A DNA stretch of 64,000 nucleotides from Flavobacterium dauae (GTDB lineage: Bacteria; Bacteroidota; Bacteroidia; Flavobacteriales; Flavobacteriaceae). Location of the stretch: positions 434,001 to 498,000 of the forward strand of contig NZ_CP130821.1 of NCBI RefSeq assembly GCF_004151275.2, given 5' to 3'. Position numbers and translations under genes: made by a program. The notes under the pieces are model-generated. The model worked only from the letters and a program-made list of their open reading frames with translations, was not told the DNA's origin and did not search any database. This document shows positions 44,957 through 53,221 of this stretch, piece after piece; within the stretch, counting starts at the first letter, position 1; each line of letters opens with the position of its first letter.

Positions 44957-46582
44957 ATGTCAACAGGTTTTTTTAACGTTCCAGTGGCTGTAAACGAGCC
45001 GGTTAAAACGTATGCTCCTGGAACTCCGGAGCGCGAACAAGTGCAACAAGCATTTAAAGAAATGTATCAATCAACGGTTGATATTCCATTGTATATCGGT
45101 GGTAAAGAAATAAGAACAGGATCAACAAAAAACTTGTTTCCCCCGTTTGATCATCAACATCATTTAGGTGTTTATCACACCGCTACAAAAGATTTAATTC
45201 AAGATGCTATTGATTCAGCATTACAAGCACGCGTAAAATGGTCGCAAATGGCTTGGGAACACCGTGCATCGATCTTTTTAAAGGCAGCAGAATTAATCGC
45301 AGGACCTTACCGTGCAAAAATAAACGCTGCAACAATGATTGCACAAGGAAAAACAGTTCATCAGGCAGAAATTGATTCGGCTTGTGAGTTGATCGATTTT
45401 TTGCGTTTCAACGTGCAGTATATGACCGAAATCTACAAACAACAACCAATTTCATCAAAAGGAATTTGGAACAGAGTAGAACAACGCCCGTTGGAAGGTT
45501 TTGTGTACGCTATCACACCTTTTAACTTTACAGCAATTTCGGGTAATCTTCCTTCGTCTGTTGCTATGATGGGGAATGTAGTAGTTTGGAAACCGGCGGC
45601 AACTCAAATTTATTCTGCAAATGTAATTGTAGAAGTGTTCAAAAAAGCAGGTTTGCCAGACGGAGTTATCAATGTGATTTATGGCGATTCTTCTATGATT
45701 ACCAACACTATTTTAGAGTCGGCTGATTTTGCAGGAATCCATTTTACAGGTTCAACAGGAGTTTTTAACGATTTCTGGAAAACAATAGGAAACAACATTC
45801 ACAAATACAAAACATATCCACGTATTGTTGGTGAAACAGGCGGAAAAGATTTTGTTTGGGCACATCCATCATCAAATGCAAAAGAAGTAGCAACGGCTTT
45901 ATCTCGCGGTGCTTTTGAATACCAAGGACAAAAATGTTCGGCAGCTTCACGTGCTTATCTTCCTGCATCTTTATGGGAAGAAATTAAAGGTTATGTAATT
46001 GCAGATTTAAATTCATTTAAAATGGGATCTCCGGAAGATATGAGCAACTTTATGTCGGCAGTAATTTCAGAATCTTCTTTCGATAAATTAGCAAAAGCAA
46101 TTGATGCTGCAAAAGCATCAAACGAAGCAGAAGTTGTTGTTGGTGGAGGGTACGATAAATCAAAAGGCTGGTTTATTGAACCAACTGTTATTGTAACAAC
46201 AAATCCAAAATACGATACAATGGAACGCGAATTGTTCGGTCCGGTTTTAACGGTTTATGTTTACGAAGATGATAAATGGGAAGATAGCTTGAAATTGGTT
46301 GACGGAACATCTGAATACGCGTTAACAGGTGCAATTTTCTCTGGATGCCGTTATGCAATTGAAACAGCTACAAAAGCATTAGAAAATGCAGCGGGTAACT
46401 TTTATATTAACGATAAACCAACCGGTGCAGTAGTAGGTCAGCAGCCATTTGGTGGAGCAAGAGGATCAGGAACTAACGACAAAGCAGGTTCTATGATTAA
46501 CTTGTTACGTTGGGTTTCGCCACGTACCATTAAAGAAACATTTGTACCAGATACAGATTATAGATATCCTTTCTTGGGATAA
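44957..46582 (+). CDS. pruA: L-glutamate gamma-semialdehyde (pyrroline-5-carboxylate) dehydrogenase
   Basis: The enzyme oxidises glutamate semialdehyde to glutamate in proline breakdown with NAD. The 541-residue ALDH has FVYAITPFNFTAISGNLP, HFTGSTGVFNDFWKTIGNN, the catalytic Glu region RIVGETGGKDFVW and the catalytic Cys in YQGQKCSAASRAY, then FGPVLTVYVY and PFGGARGSGTNDKAG. It is a stand-alone PruA without a PutA proline dehydrogenase domain. A terminator follows, and the integration scar lies directly after it. Confidence 0.96.
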   Translation: MSTGFFNVPVAVNEPVKTYAPGTPEREQVQQAFKEMYQSTVDIPLYIGGKEIRTGSTKNLFPPFDHQHHLGVYHTATKDLIQDAIDSALQARVKWSQMAWEHRASIFLKAAELIAGPYRAKINAATMIAQGKTVHQAEIDSACELIDFLRFNVQYMTEIYKQQPISSKGIWNRVEQRPLEGFVYAITPFNFTAISGNLPSSVAMMGNVVVWKPAATQIYSANVIVEVFKKAGLPDGVINVIYGDSSMITNTILESADFAGIHFTGSTGVFNDFWKTIGNNIHKYKTYPRIVGETGGKDFVWAHPSSNAKEVATALSRGAFEYQGQKCSAASRAYLPASLWEEIKGYVIADLNSFKMGSPEDMSNFMSAVISESSFDKLAKAIDAAKASNEAEVVVGGGYDKSKGWFIEPTVIVTTNPKYDTMERELFGPVLTVYVYEDDKWEDSLKLVDGTSEYALTGAIFSGCRYAIETATKALENAAGNFYINDKPTGAVVGQQPFGGARGSGTNDKAGSMINLLRWVSPRTIKETFVPDTDYRYPFLG

Positions 46583-46601
46583 AAAATAAATAAAGTTTTA
46601 G

Positions 46602-46633
46602 AAAAAGATTCAACGTTTTTTGTTGGATCTTTT
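46602..46633 (+). terminator. Terminator after pruA
   Basis: AAAAAGATTCAAC pairs with GTTGGATCTTTTT (one T-G pair), followed by a long T run. Confidence 0.75.
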
Positions 46634-46685
46634 TTTTGTTTAAATAATATTTGGTTTTTATAAATTGGGTAGTTGCTAAAAGAAA

Positions 46686-46716
46686 AAAATCTGATCACTT
46701 CTAGCAATCAGATTTT
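46686..46716 (-). terminator. Terminator hairpin of the former tRNA transcript
   Basis: AAAATCTGAT and ATCAGATTTT form a perfect 10-bp stem; on the minus strand it directly follows the tRNA remnant and ends in a T run. It was probably the terminator of the tRNA that was split by integration. Confidence 0.7.
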
Positions 46717-46734
46717 AGTCGGGGTGGCAGGATT
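46717..46734 (-). other. 3' tRNA remnant (probable tRNA-Pro), candidate att site of a genomic island
   Basis: Read on the minus strand the 18 bases are AATCCTGCCACCCCGACT. This equals the end of a T-loop, the 3' T-stem and the 3' acceptor strand of a tRNA; the implied acceptor CGGGGTG and the end CACCCCGAC fit tRNA-Pro. No T-stem 5' half, anticodon arm or D arm follows to the right. Such a piece, with the tRNA's terminator still attached, is what tyrosine-integrase elements leave at one end. The stretch 46735-47010 up to vsr has no gene; it holds an imperfect inverted repeat (CTATTCA at 46790 and TGAATAG at 46824). Confidence 0.65.
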
Positions 46735-47010
46735 TTACTCCTAACCCACAAATATCTTTATATCAATTTATTAGACTTCTTTATAGAGAACTATTCACTC
46801 AATTACTCACATACCATTTGTGATTGAATAGTACAAATTTAGTGATTTTAGTTGGTTGTTCAATTATGTTTTGGTGGATTTTTTGATTTATATTTATTAC
46901 ATTATATCTTGTCTTTATTAAAAGACATTATATTTAGATTGAAGAGAGATAAATATACGTTTTTTTAGGAAACCTTAAGTATAGTTACATAATTCATAAG
47001 GCAAAATACA

Positions 47011-47421
47011 TTATTTTTTAATTTCATTTATTATTCTGTCAACACATTCCTGAAGATTATTTTTAACTTCCTTACTCCAGAACCTTAATACTTTCCAACC
47101 ATTATAAGTAAGAAATTCGTTTACTTCTTTATCCCGTTCTATATTTCTTACTATTTTTTTGTGCCAGAATTCCTGATTGGATTTTATTCTGAATTTTTCT
47201 GTTTCCCAATCTTTGCCGTGAAAAAATTCGCTATCGACAAAAACTGCAACTTTGTGTTTTTTGAAGACTAAATCAGGTTTCCCGAAAACTGTTTTGTCAT
47301 TTTTACGATACCTGTACCCTGAATGCCATAATGCTTTAGCCAAACGAACTTCATCTTTGGTTCCCGTTGCTTTGATAGCCCGCATATTTTTTGAGCGTTG
47401 TTCAGGAGTATGGACATCCAT
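47011..47421 (-). CDS. vsr: Very short patch repair (Vsr)-type endonuclease, RM-associated
   Basis: Vsr enzymes nick DNA 5' of T in T:G mismatches made by deamination of 5-methylcytosine. The 136-residue protein has MDVHTPEQRSKNMRAIKATG at the N terminus, GKPDLVFKKHKVAVFVDSEF with the catalytic Asp, FFHGKDWE, and VRNIERDKEVNEFLTYNGWK. The usual FIDGCFWHGH is here FVDSEFFHGKD, so the zinc-binding Cys of classical Vsr is absent from this position. It is the last gene of the five-gene operon. It may repair methylation damage or act as the nuclease of the system. Confidence 0.92.
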   Translation of the reverse strand: MDVHTPEQRSKNMRAIKATGTKDEVRLAKALWHSGYRYRKNDKTVFGKPDLVFKKHKVAVFVDSEFFHGKDWETEKFRIKSNQEFWHKKIVRNIERDKEVNEFLTYNGWKVLRFWSKEVKNNLQECVDRIINEIKK

Positions 47422-47424
47422 ATT

Positions 47425-48786
47425 TTATAAACTTGTTATGCCAATTCTTGATATATGACTTGCATATTTATTACCTAACATATCCATTATTTCTTTTTTT
47501 AAGATAAATAACGGGTTACCAAATCGTGGATCATTTTCAAAAGTTCCAAATACATAATTAAGGTTTAACCATATATTATGATTTGTATCATTATGTTGAA
47601 AACAACAACCTCCTAAGTGGTAACTACTTTCACTTCTTCTCGTTTTATTCAGAAATGTATCAATCTCAAAATGATCCGTGACAACACCTAAAATATACTT
47701 GTTAATTCTGTTCTTTTTATTTGAATAATCACAAGCCGCACTAAATTCTACTGCAATCATTTTTGAATTATTTCTTAATGCTTTTCTTGTAGCTTTATCA
47801 TCCATAGGTACTAAATCATTGAACCAAACATCATAATTACTAATACCGAAAGAAGCGATTAAGTCAGAATTTGTTTTATCAATTTCAATTAAACATCCAC
47901 GAGTATTTTTGGTCTGCTCATTATATTCTTCTATGTGATAAAGAGCATTAACTTTATGTTGAATGTTTATATCTGGACTTACAATCTCATTAGGTTTTTG
48001 AGCCTGATGTAACTGAGCTACAATCTCATTCCAATTGACATTACTTTCGCTGTTGAGAAATTCATAATTTAATATAGGAAGCAAACCTTCATAAATAGCT
48101 TTTTTAGGATTTTCTCTTGCGTGTTCAAAACCAAGAGTTGAAGCTGCAATTTTAGATAAGACTTTGTCTAAGTTTTCGAAAAGTTGCTGGCTTTCTCCCC
48201 ACACATCATTTTTTGGCAGAATATTATAAATTCTGTCTAAAGTATTTTCTCCTGAGTTTTTAGAATTTTCTTCAAAATCAAATAAAAACTTAATTTTTTC
48301 ATTACCGTTCAGTAACTCTAATACTCTATCTGATAAGTTGACCTGTTCTCCGTTTCCATCTACAAATGGGGTTTTGTCTATACAATCAATAAGAATGGGG
48401 GATGCTGTATCTGTAAAACCTCTGTTAGGGTCTCTCATATATAGTTTAAAGGCTTCTACAATTCTACTGTTTGCTGTCCAAAAAATCAAGATATAAGGGC
48501 CATTATCTTTTGATATATACTGATTAATTGCATTACCTAAATCATTGAATACTGCTGTATTGTTTTCAAGAATCTGATTATCAGTATCATAATTTGCATC
48601 TACAGCTTTTTCTGTAAGATTAATATCAAAGAAAGCTATTCTTACCTTTTCCAGAGGTTCTTCATAAGTTATATCATATGTAAATGTTCTACAACCCAGA
48701 CCATTTTCAAAAAAAGATTTACCTAATATTTCTAATTGTTCAGGAATATTATCTACGATTATAATTTTGTTTTGTTTTTCCAGCAT
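47425..48786 (-). CDS. Receiver-like protein with a long unknown C-terminal domain, partner of the GHKL protein
   Basis: This 453-residue protein begins like a response regulator: KIIIVDNIPEQLEILGKSF (D12 in the acidic pocket), IAFFDINLTE (D54, the likely phosphoacceptor) and YILIFWTANSR (T104), and a Lys around 138 (ILIDCIDKTPF) could complete the set. The remaining 310 residues have no recognised output domain; no helix-turn-helix or nuclease motif is visible. It lies 7 bp after the double-GHKL ATPase gene and 3 bp before vsr, so it should work with that ATPase. Receiver assignment is inferred from motif spacing. Confidence 0.75.
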   Translation of the reverse strand: MLEKQNKIIIVDNIPEQLEILGKSFFENGLGCRTFTYDITYEEPLEKVRIAFFDINLTEKAVDANYDTDNQILENNTAVFNDLGNAINQYISKDNGPYILIFWTANSRIVEAFKLYMRDPNRGFTDTASPILIDCIDKTPFVDGNGEQVNLSDRVLELLNGNEKIKFLFDFEENSKNSGENTLDRIYNILPKNDVWGESQQLFENLDKVLSKIAASTLGFEHARENPKKAIYEGLLPILNYEFLNSESNVNWNEIVAQLHQAQKPNEIVSPDINIQHKVNALYHIEEYNEQTKNTRGCLIEIDKTNSDLIASFGISNYDVWFNDLVPMDDKATRKALRNNSKMIAVEFSAACDYSNKKNRINKYILGVVTDHFEIDTFLNKTRRSESSYHLGGCCFQHNDTNHNIWLNLNYVFGTFENDPRFGNPLFILKKEIMDMLGNKYASHISRIGITSL

Positions 48787-48793
48787 ACTAAAA

Positions 48794-50956
48794 CTATTTA
48801 GGGAATACTAATGCAATACAGGCTCCATTATATGCCTGAGGAATATCTAAATCTGAATTGTCAGGAAAAAGTAATTTCCCTCCAATCATATTCATTACCA
48901 AATCAGCAAAATACAATCCGAGTCCCATTCCTCCTTCTTTTTTGGTTTTAAATGGTTGAGTAAGATATTCCGGTTCTGAAGAAAACCCCGGACCATTATC
49001 AGCAATAATAATGGAAGGTCCTTCAAATGTAAATAAATCTGTTCCTATATAAATCGCAGGCTTATATTGTCCATCCACATTTTTAATAAAGTCTGATTGA
49101 GTTCGCGTCCAGTATATAGCATTATCGATTAAATTAGAAATCGCAGAAATTAGAAGATTTGTAGGTACTTTAAAATTGAAATCTTCATTTTCACCTGTTA
49201 AAACCGGAGATGAAAAAATTATTTTATGGAAATTGAATCGATTATCATTTCTTCTTTTGGCTATTTCTATTACTTTTTTAGCAGAAGACAACGAACTCTT
49301 GTTTTGCCTCAATACAGGAGACAGACTTTCCAATATTTGAATCAGGTTTCTGACTTTATCTTTGACTTCCTCAATATCTACATTATTGGAATTTAGATCT
49401 GCATTAATAAATCTGATTTCTCTATCTACTTCGTGAAAAGCTACTCCTAAATTTAAACCTGTCATACCTGAATTTACCATAATATCCCGCATTTCAGTAT
49501 AATCTTTATCAACACGGATAAGTAATGGTTTTAACTCCTTTTCAAGGTTTTTATCTTTAATCTTATTTTCCAGTTCCTTTATAGTTTCTCCAAAACCAAC
49601 TTTTTTAACAGGACGTGTTTCTTCTAAAAATGCTTCAACCAAATCCTTATCATTTCCTGCTTCTCTTTCAAAGAAATTAAAAACTTCTTTTACTAGTAAC
49701 TGAAATCTATTAAATTCGGCATTATCTGTAAAACCTTCACGGTTTGTTTTTTCAATCAAGCCATCATTACTTGATTTTAAATCAAGTTCTACTGCTCCAA
49801 TTGTAACTTTTTTTCCAAAATGATCACCTGCTCTCTGAATTTTGTCCAAATCCAGTCCTAACCAATCATCGTATTGTTCGCCATAGTTATAAACTCTTAT
49901 ATTATCCCGAAAAATTTTAACTCCTGAATTGTCCTTAATAAATTGTTTAACAGCATTGATCTGTCCTCCAAAATTCATCTTCAACAGAATAGAACTTTGA
50001 TTGAATACATAAAATTTACCCTTAATAGTACCAATACCAGACAAATCCTTATTTCTTAAGAATCTGTTATACTCTTCTTCACCATCAAGATCTTTATATA
50101 ATTCACCGATATGAAAATTTACAGTGTCGGTATTCCGGGAGGTTCTCTTCGAAATATTTGTTTGGGGTGGAGGATTAAATGAATATCTCCATAAAAACTT
50201 AGCAAAACTTTCAGGAGTACTATCGCTGACTTTAATTTTAAATCCAAATTGATACAGACTATCTTTAAGGATATCATTACTATTGGTAACTTCACTTATC
50301 CATTCCTGGTGAAAATCGGTTGCTTTAATTTTTATATTAAAATTTGGATTAGGTGAAAAAGGATTTTTTATATTATCAATTTTTCTTACTAAATCTTTTA
50401 ATGCCTTTTTAGTCCATTTTTTAGTGGTTAGTTTATCTAAAATAATTCGGGTTCCCTTTCCTTTTTTAAACAATTGATCTGCTACCGTTTCTACACTTAC
50501 TTCCAAATCCTGAATATATTCTTTTGAAGCAATAAGTTCTACCCAATCAATGGTCAGACGACTTGAGAACATTTCTCCTTCTGCTTGTGTTTCCAGAGTT
50601 ATTCTTTTAGCCAGTTTATGCACGGCTAATCTCCCAACGCCTTTATTTCCAAAAGAAACTCTTTTAAATTTTTTACTTTCTTTTCTATTTTTACCTCTCT
50701 TGAAGTCCGTACCAATAGTTAGCCATACATCCTGTATAACTTTATTTGTCATCCCGTGCCCATCATCCTCAATAATTATTTGTTGATCTGACTGATTAAG
50801 ATTTATAAACTTTACTGTTACTTCTTCTGCATCTGCATCATAAGCATTTTTAACCAACTCAAAAATAGCAAGACTATCACTACCAATCAACTCGTCTCCT
50901 AAAAGACTTAAAATATGACTTTTGGCTTTTATATTATGTTTGTTAATATTACTCAT
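48794..50956 (-). CDS. Double-GHKL ATPase: N-terminal MORC/Hsp90-like plus C-terminal histidine-kinase-like domain
   Basis: This 720-residue protein has two Bergerat-fold ATP sites. The first (residues 1 to about 190) has FELVKNAYDADAEE (N37, D40), IIEDDGHGM (D65) and GNKGVGRLA (103-111), followed by a MORC-type S5-like region (FRDNIRVYNYGEQYDDWLG, about 349-367). A helical region (about 455-560) contains VAFHEVDREIRFI with H508, a possible phosphoacceptor. The second site has LISNLIDNAIYW-like N box (N608, D611, N612), IIADNGPGF (D653), PFKTKKEGGMGLGL (G675-G680). No membrane or sensor segment is seen. The start overlaps the methyltransferase gene by 4 bp. Confidence 0.88.
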   Translation of the reverse strand: MSNINKHNIKAKSHILSLLGDELIGSDSLAIFELVKNAYDADAEEVTVKFINLNQSDQQIIIEDDGHGMTNKVIQDVWLTIGTDFKRGKNRKESKKFKRVSFGNKGVGRLAVHKLAKRITLETQAEGEMFSSRLTIDWVELIASKEYIQDLEVSVETVADQLFKKGKGTRIILDKLTTKKWTKKALKDLVRKIDNIKNPFSPNPNFNIKIKATDFHQEWISEVTNSNDILKDSLYQFGFKIKVSDSTPESFAKFLWRYSFNPPPQTNISKRTSRNTDTVNFHIGELYKDLDGEEEYNRFLRNKDLSGIGTIKGKFYVFNQSSILLKMNFGGQINAVKQFIKDNSGVKIFRDNIRVYNYGEQYDDWLGLDLDKIQRAGDHFGKKVTIGAVELDLKSSNDGLIEKTNREGFTDNAEFNRFQLLVKEVFNFFEREAGNDKDLVEAFLEETRPVKKVGFGETIKELENKIKDKNLEKELKPLLIRVDKDYTEMRDIMVNSGMTGLNLGVAFHEVDREIRFINADLNSNNVDIEEVKDKVRNLIQILESLSPVLRQNKSSLSSAKKVIEIAKRRNDNRFNFHKIIFSSPVLTGENEDFNFKVPTNLLISAISNLIDNAIYWTRTQSDFIKNVDGQYKPAIYIGTDLFTFEGPSIIIADNGPGFSSEPEYLTQPFKTKKEGGMGLGLYFADLVMNMIGGKLLFPDNSDLDIPQAYNGACIALVFPK

Positions 50957-52167
50957 AACAATTCTTTCATTTTTTTAGCAATAGCATAAGCCATTAATGG
51001 TGGTACTGCATTACCTATCTGTTTAAATGCTGCTGAACGTGAACCTTCAAAATAGAAATCATCAGGAAAAGACTGTAATCTGGCAGCTTCTCTTACCGAA
51101 ATAGAGCGACATTGTTTCTCGTCAGGATGTATGTAATAATGACCATCTTTTGCAATATGTGCCACTACAGTATGAGAAACTCCTGTGCCATTAACTACCT
51201 TAAATCTATCAATAAATGAAGATTCATTTTTGTGTGTTTTAAGTTTTTCCGGCAGATCAGGATATTTCAATCTTATCTTTTCATTATTCCATTTCTGAAT
51301 AGCTGTTTTGTATATTGCTAAATCTCTTTCATTATGGGGACGTGATATATGCTGTGTTACAAAATCAATTCCGTTTCTTAATTCAAACTTTTCAAGATAA
51401 TTATTCTTTAATTCCTTGTAATTTATATGCTGATAACCTTCACCGGGTTTTAATTCCGGTAAGTCCTCAAAAGCTTCATTAACAGTATATTTTTCCTTTA
51501 CTTTATCAAAATCCGGAAAACCAAAGTCAGCTTCTTTTTTCCAGCCAACAATAATGATTCTTTTTCTTGCCTGAACTACTCCATAATCTGAAGCATCCAG
51601 TGTATCGTGATATACCTCGTATCCTAACTTTCTGAAATATGTTTTTAAATTTTTAAAGTGCTGTCCTTTATTTGCACTTAATATCCCAGGAACATTTTCA
51701 AACACAAATGCCTGGGGATTAAATTCTTTCAAAAACCTGCCGTATTGAATATAGAGTTTATTTCTAGGGTCATTTTCTATATTTTCCTGGTGTCTTCCCA
51801 AAAGAGAATAAGCCTGACAAGGAGGACCGCCAATTATTAAATCAATTTTCTGATTTTTTTTATTAATTTTTCTAAAAATGTCTTTTATAGAATTATCATC
51901 TATCTCAACATTTATAACAGAATCCAGAATTTCATCGGGTATAATTTTGTAAAATTCTTCCCTGCTTATTTCTTTTTTTATATAATTGTAATATACTTCT
52001 AATTTTTTCTCTGATTTGAGGTAATGATAGGCAGCTCTTGTTTTTATGGTAAAACAGGCTTCTTCATTCATCTCGATATGAGCAACAGGATTGAATCCGG
52101 CTTTACTGAAACCTTCAGACATACCGGATGCCCCCGCAAATAAATCTATGAAGTTTATCTTTTCCAT
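50953..52167 (-). CDS. DNA (cytosine-5) methyltransferase
   Basis: The enzyme transfers a methyl group to C5 of cytosine in a specific sequence. The 404-residue protein has the ordered motifs: I FIDLFAGASGMSEGF, IV GGPPCQAYSLLGRHQ (nucleophile Cys), VI FVFENVPGIL, VIII QARKRIIIVGWK, then ISVREAARLQSFPDDF (IX) and QIGNAVPPLMAYAIAKKM (X). The target recognition part lies around residues 240-330. No conventional restriction endonuclease gene is next to it; Vsr is the only nuclease in the operon. It is the second gene of the operon, 2 bp after the regulator and 4-bp overlap with the ATPase. Confidence 0.96.
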   Translation of the reverse strand: MEKINFIDLFAGASGMSEGFSKAGFNPVAHIEMNEEACFTIKTRAAYHYLKSEKKLEVYYNYIKKEISREEFYKIIPDEILDSVINVEIDDNSIKDIFRKINKKNQKIDLIIGGPPCQAYSLLGRHQENIENDPRNKLYIQYGRFLKEFNPQAFVFENVPGILSANKGQHFKNLKTYFRKLGYEVYHDTLDASDYGVVQARKRIIIVGWKKEADFGFPDFDKVKEKYTVNEAFEDLPELKPGEGYQHINYKELKNNYLEKFELRNGIDFVTQHISRPHNERDLAIYKTAIQKWNNEKIRLKYPDLPEKLKTHKNESSFIDRFKVVNGTGVSHTVVAHIAKDGHYYIHPDEKQCRSISVREAARLQSFPDDFYFEGSRSAAFKQIGNAVPPLMAYAIAKKMKELL

Positions 52168-52169
52168 AT

Positions 52170-52385
52170 TTAATTTTTCAACTTAAGATGTCCGTATAAT
52201 TTTTCTAAAATATCAGATGCAGGTATATCTAATGCTAAAGAAATCAGGTATAATTCCTCTGCTTTTAACCTGCTTTTTTCATTTCTGCTTAGTTCGCTTA
52301 ACCGGGAAGAACTAATTCCGGTTTTTCTCGCTATTTCAGATTTATTAATTGATTTCTGTTTAAAATATTTGCCTAATTCGGTCAT
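52170..52385 (-). CDS. XRE-family controller-like regulator
   Basis: This 71-residue helix-turn-helix protein has INKSEIARKTGISSSRLSEL and SRLKAEELYLISLALDI, typical of XRE regulators and of RM controller (C) proteins. I use the ATG at 52385 (MTELGKYF), because the longer frame begins with a TTG inside the promoter box at 52407. It is the first gene of the five-gene operon and probably times expression of methyltransferase and the remaining genes, binding the inverted repeat at 52425-52439. Confidence 0.88.
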   Translation of the reverse strand: MTELGKYFKQKSINKSEIARKTGISSSRLSELSRNEKSRLKAEELYLISLALDIPASDILEKLYGHLKLKN

Positions 52386-52406
52386 CAAAACTTGATTTAG
52401 TTGCCT

Positions 52407-52414
52407 CAAATGTA
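52407..52414 (-). promoter_or_regulatory. TAnnTTTG -7 box of the five-gene operon
   Basis: On the minus strand the sequence is TACATTTG, 21 bp before the ATG at 52385. It is the only clear promoter for the whole operon. Confidence 0.7.
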
Positions 52415-52424
52415 CTTTATTATT

Positions 52425-52439
52425 TTTAGATTTTCTAAA
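52425..52439. promoter_or_regulatory. Inverted repeat, candidate operator of the XRE regulator
   Basis: TTTAGA-TTT-TCTAAA is a perfect inverted repeat 11 bp upstream of the -7 box, and a further TCTAAA half-site lies at about 52449. The position, between the -7 and -33 regions, fits autoregulation by the controller. Confidence 0.5.
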
Positions 52440-53158
52440 AAAATGTATCTAAAATACAGAAATATTTACAGAAAAATTCCTAACTATATTTTTCTATAAT
52501 GATAAAAATTCAGTTGTATATGTAATAGCACAATATGCTCCATCAAAACACTTTAATCTTCCCCTCTGCTTCCTTAATGATTAAAGAGTTTTGATTGGAA
52601 TTGAGAAACAGTGCAAAAAAAAACTACTTCTCCTAGCCTATATTTTTTGCACCCTTTCCAAGTTTGAGTAGCTGAAAGAAATTGTCTAAAAAAACAACAA
52701 AAACACCGCAAAGGTAAGGCAGACACCCAACGCACCGCCCACCAAAAGCTTACGGCATAATGGCAGGGCAAAAAGGAGACTTCGCCAAGTTTATTGTGTT
52801 ACCCTGCCACCCTTCGGGACTTATTCCGTTTCCTTTCGGTTTTTCCTTGTGTCCGCCTTGATGGAACCGCTTTCTTTTTTTCTGTTTTTTGTTTTGAAAA
52901 CAATTTTAAAAAAGAGGAACATACTTACTTCAATTCATATCTACCTAATATACACTACTTTCCTTTTCTACTTCTCATTTTGGCTTTTCTCAGCTTTTTT
53001 TAACGTATGGCTTCATTTGGCGTTCTGAGGTAGTATTTGGCGTGTTATCGTATGTCAATTATTTCATAAACAAGACTTTACTTTGTAAATAGAATTTCAG
53101 CAACCAAAACACGACAACAATGAGAATATTTAAGGAGCATACTAATGTTTTGAAAAAA
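52440..53158. other. Non-coding region between the defence operon and the mobilisation genes
   Basis: No convincing gene is found in this stretch. Open frames here (for example 52574-52771 minus, rich in Cys, Phe and Trp) have no ribosome binding site and no protein-like pattern. The section around 52650-52870 is clearly GC-richer than its surroundings and holds inverted pieces such as GGCAGGG (52762) with CCCTGCC (52802). Similar structured non-coding DNA is common upstream of mobilisation genes in Bacteroidota elements, so it may be part of a transfer origin or carry an RNA. Confidence 0.5.
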
Positions 53159-53193
53159 GCAAGCGGGAGTTGGGCAGAGCCCTACTCGCTTGC
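53159..53193. repeat. Inverted repeat, candidate oriT hairpin
   Basis: GCAAGCGGGAGTTGGG and CCCTACTCGCTTGC pair as an imperfect stem of about 14 bp with a 4-5 base loop. It lies 123 bp before the mobilisation gene, where transfer origins of this type are found. Confidence 0.55.
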
Positions 53194-53221
53194 CTCTTTA
53201 CTGGCGTTGCAGAGGGTTTTA

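Noticed and set aside
46717..46734. A complete tRNA gene
   Set aside because: Only the 3' T-stem and acceptor part are present; no anticodon or D arm follows, so I call it a remnant.
48794..50956. A plain sensor histidine kinase or a plain MutL
   Set aside because: It has neither sensor nor membrane parts and it carries a second, MORC-like ATPase domain; neither label describes the whole protein.
52574..53003. Open frames 52574-52771 (minus) and 52794-53003 (plus)
   Set aside because: They are rich in Cys, Phe, Trp and Leu with no ribosome binding site, and lie in structured non-coding DNA.
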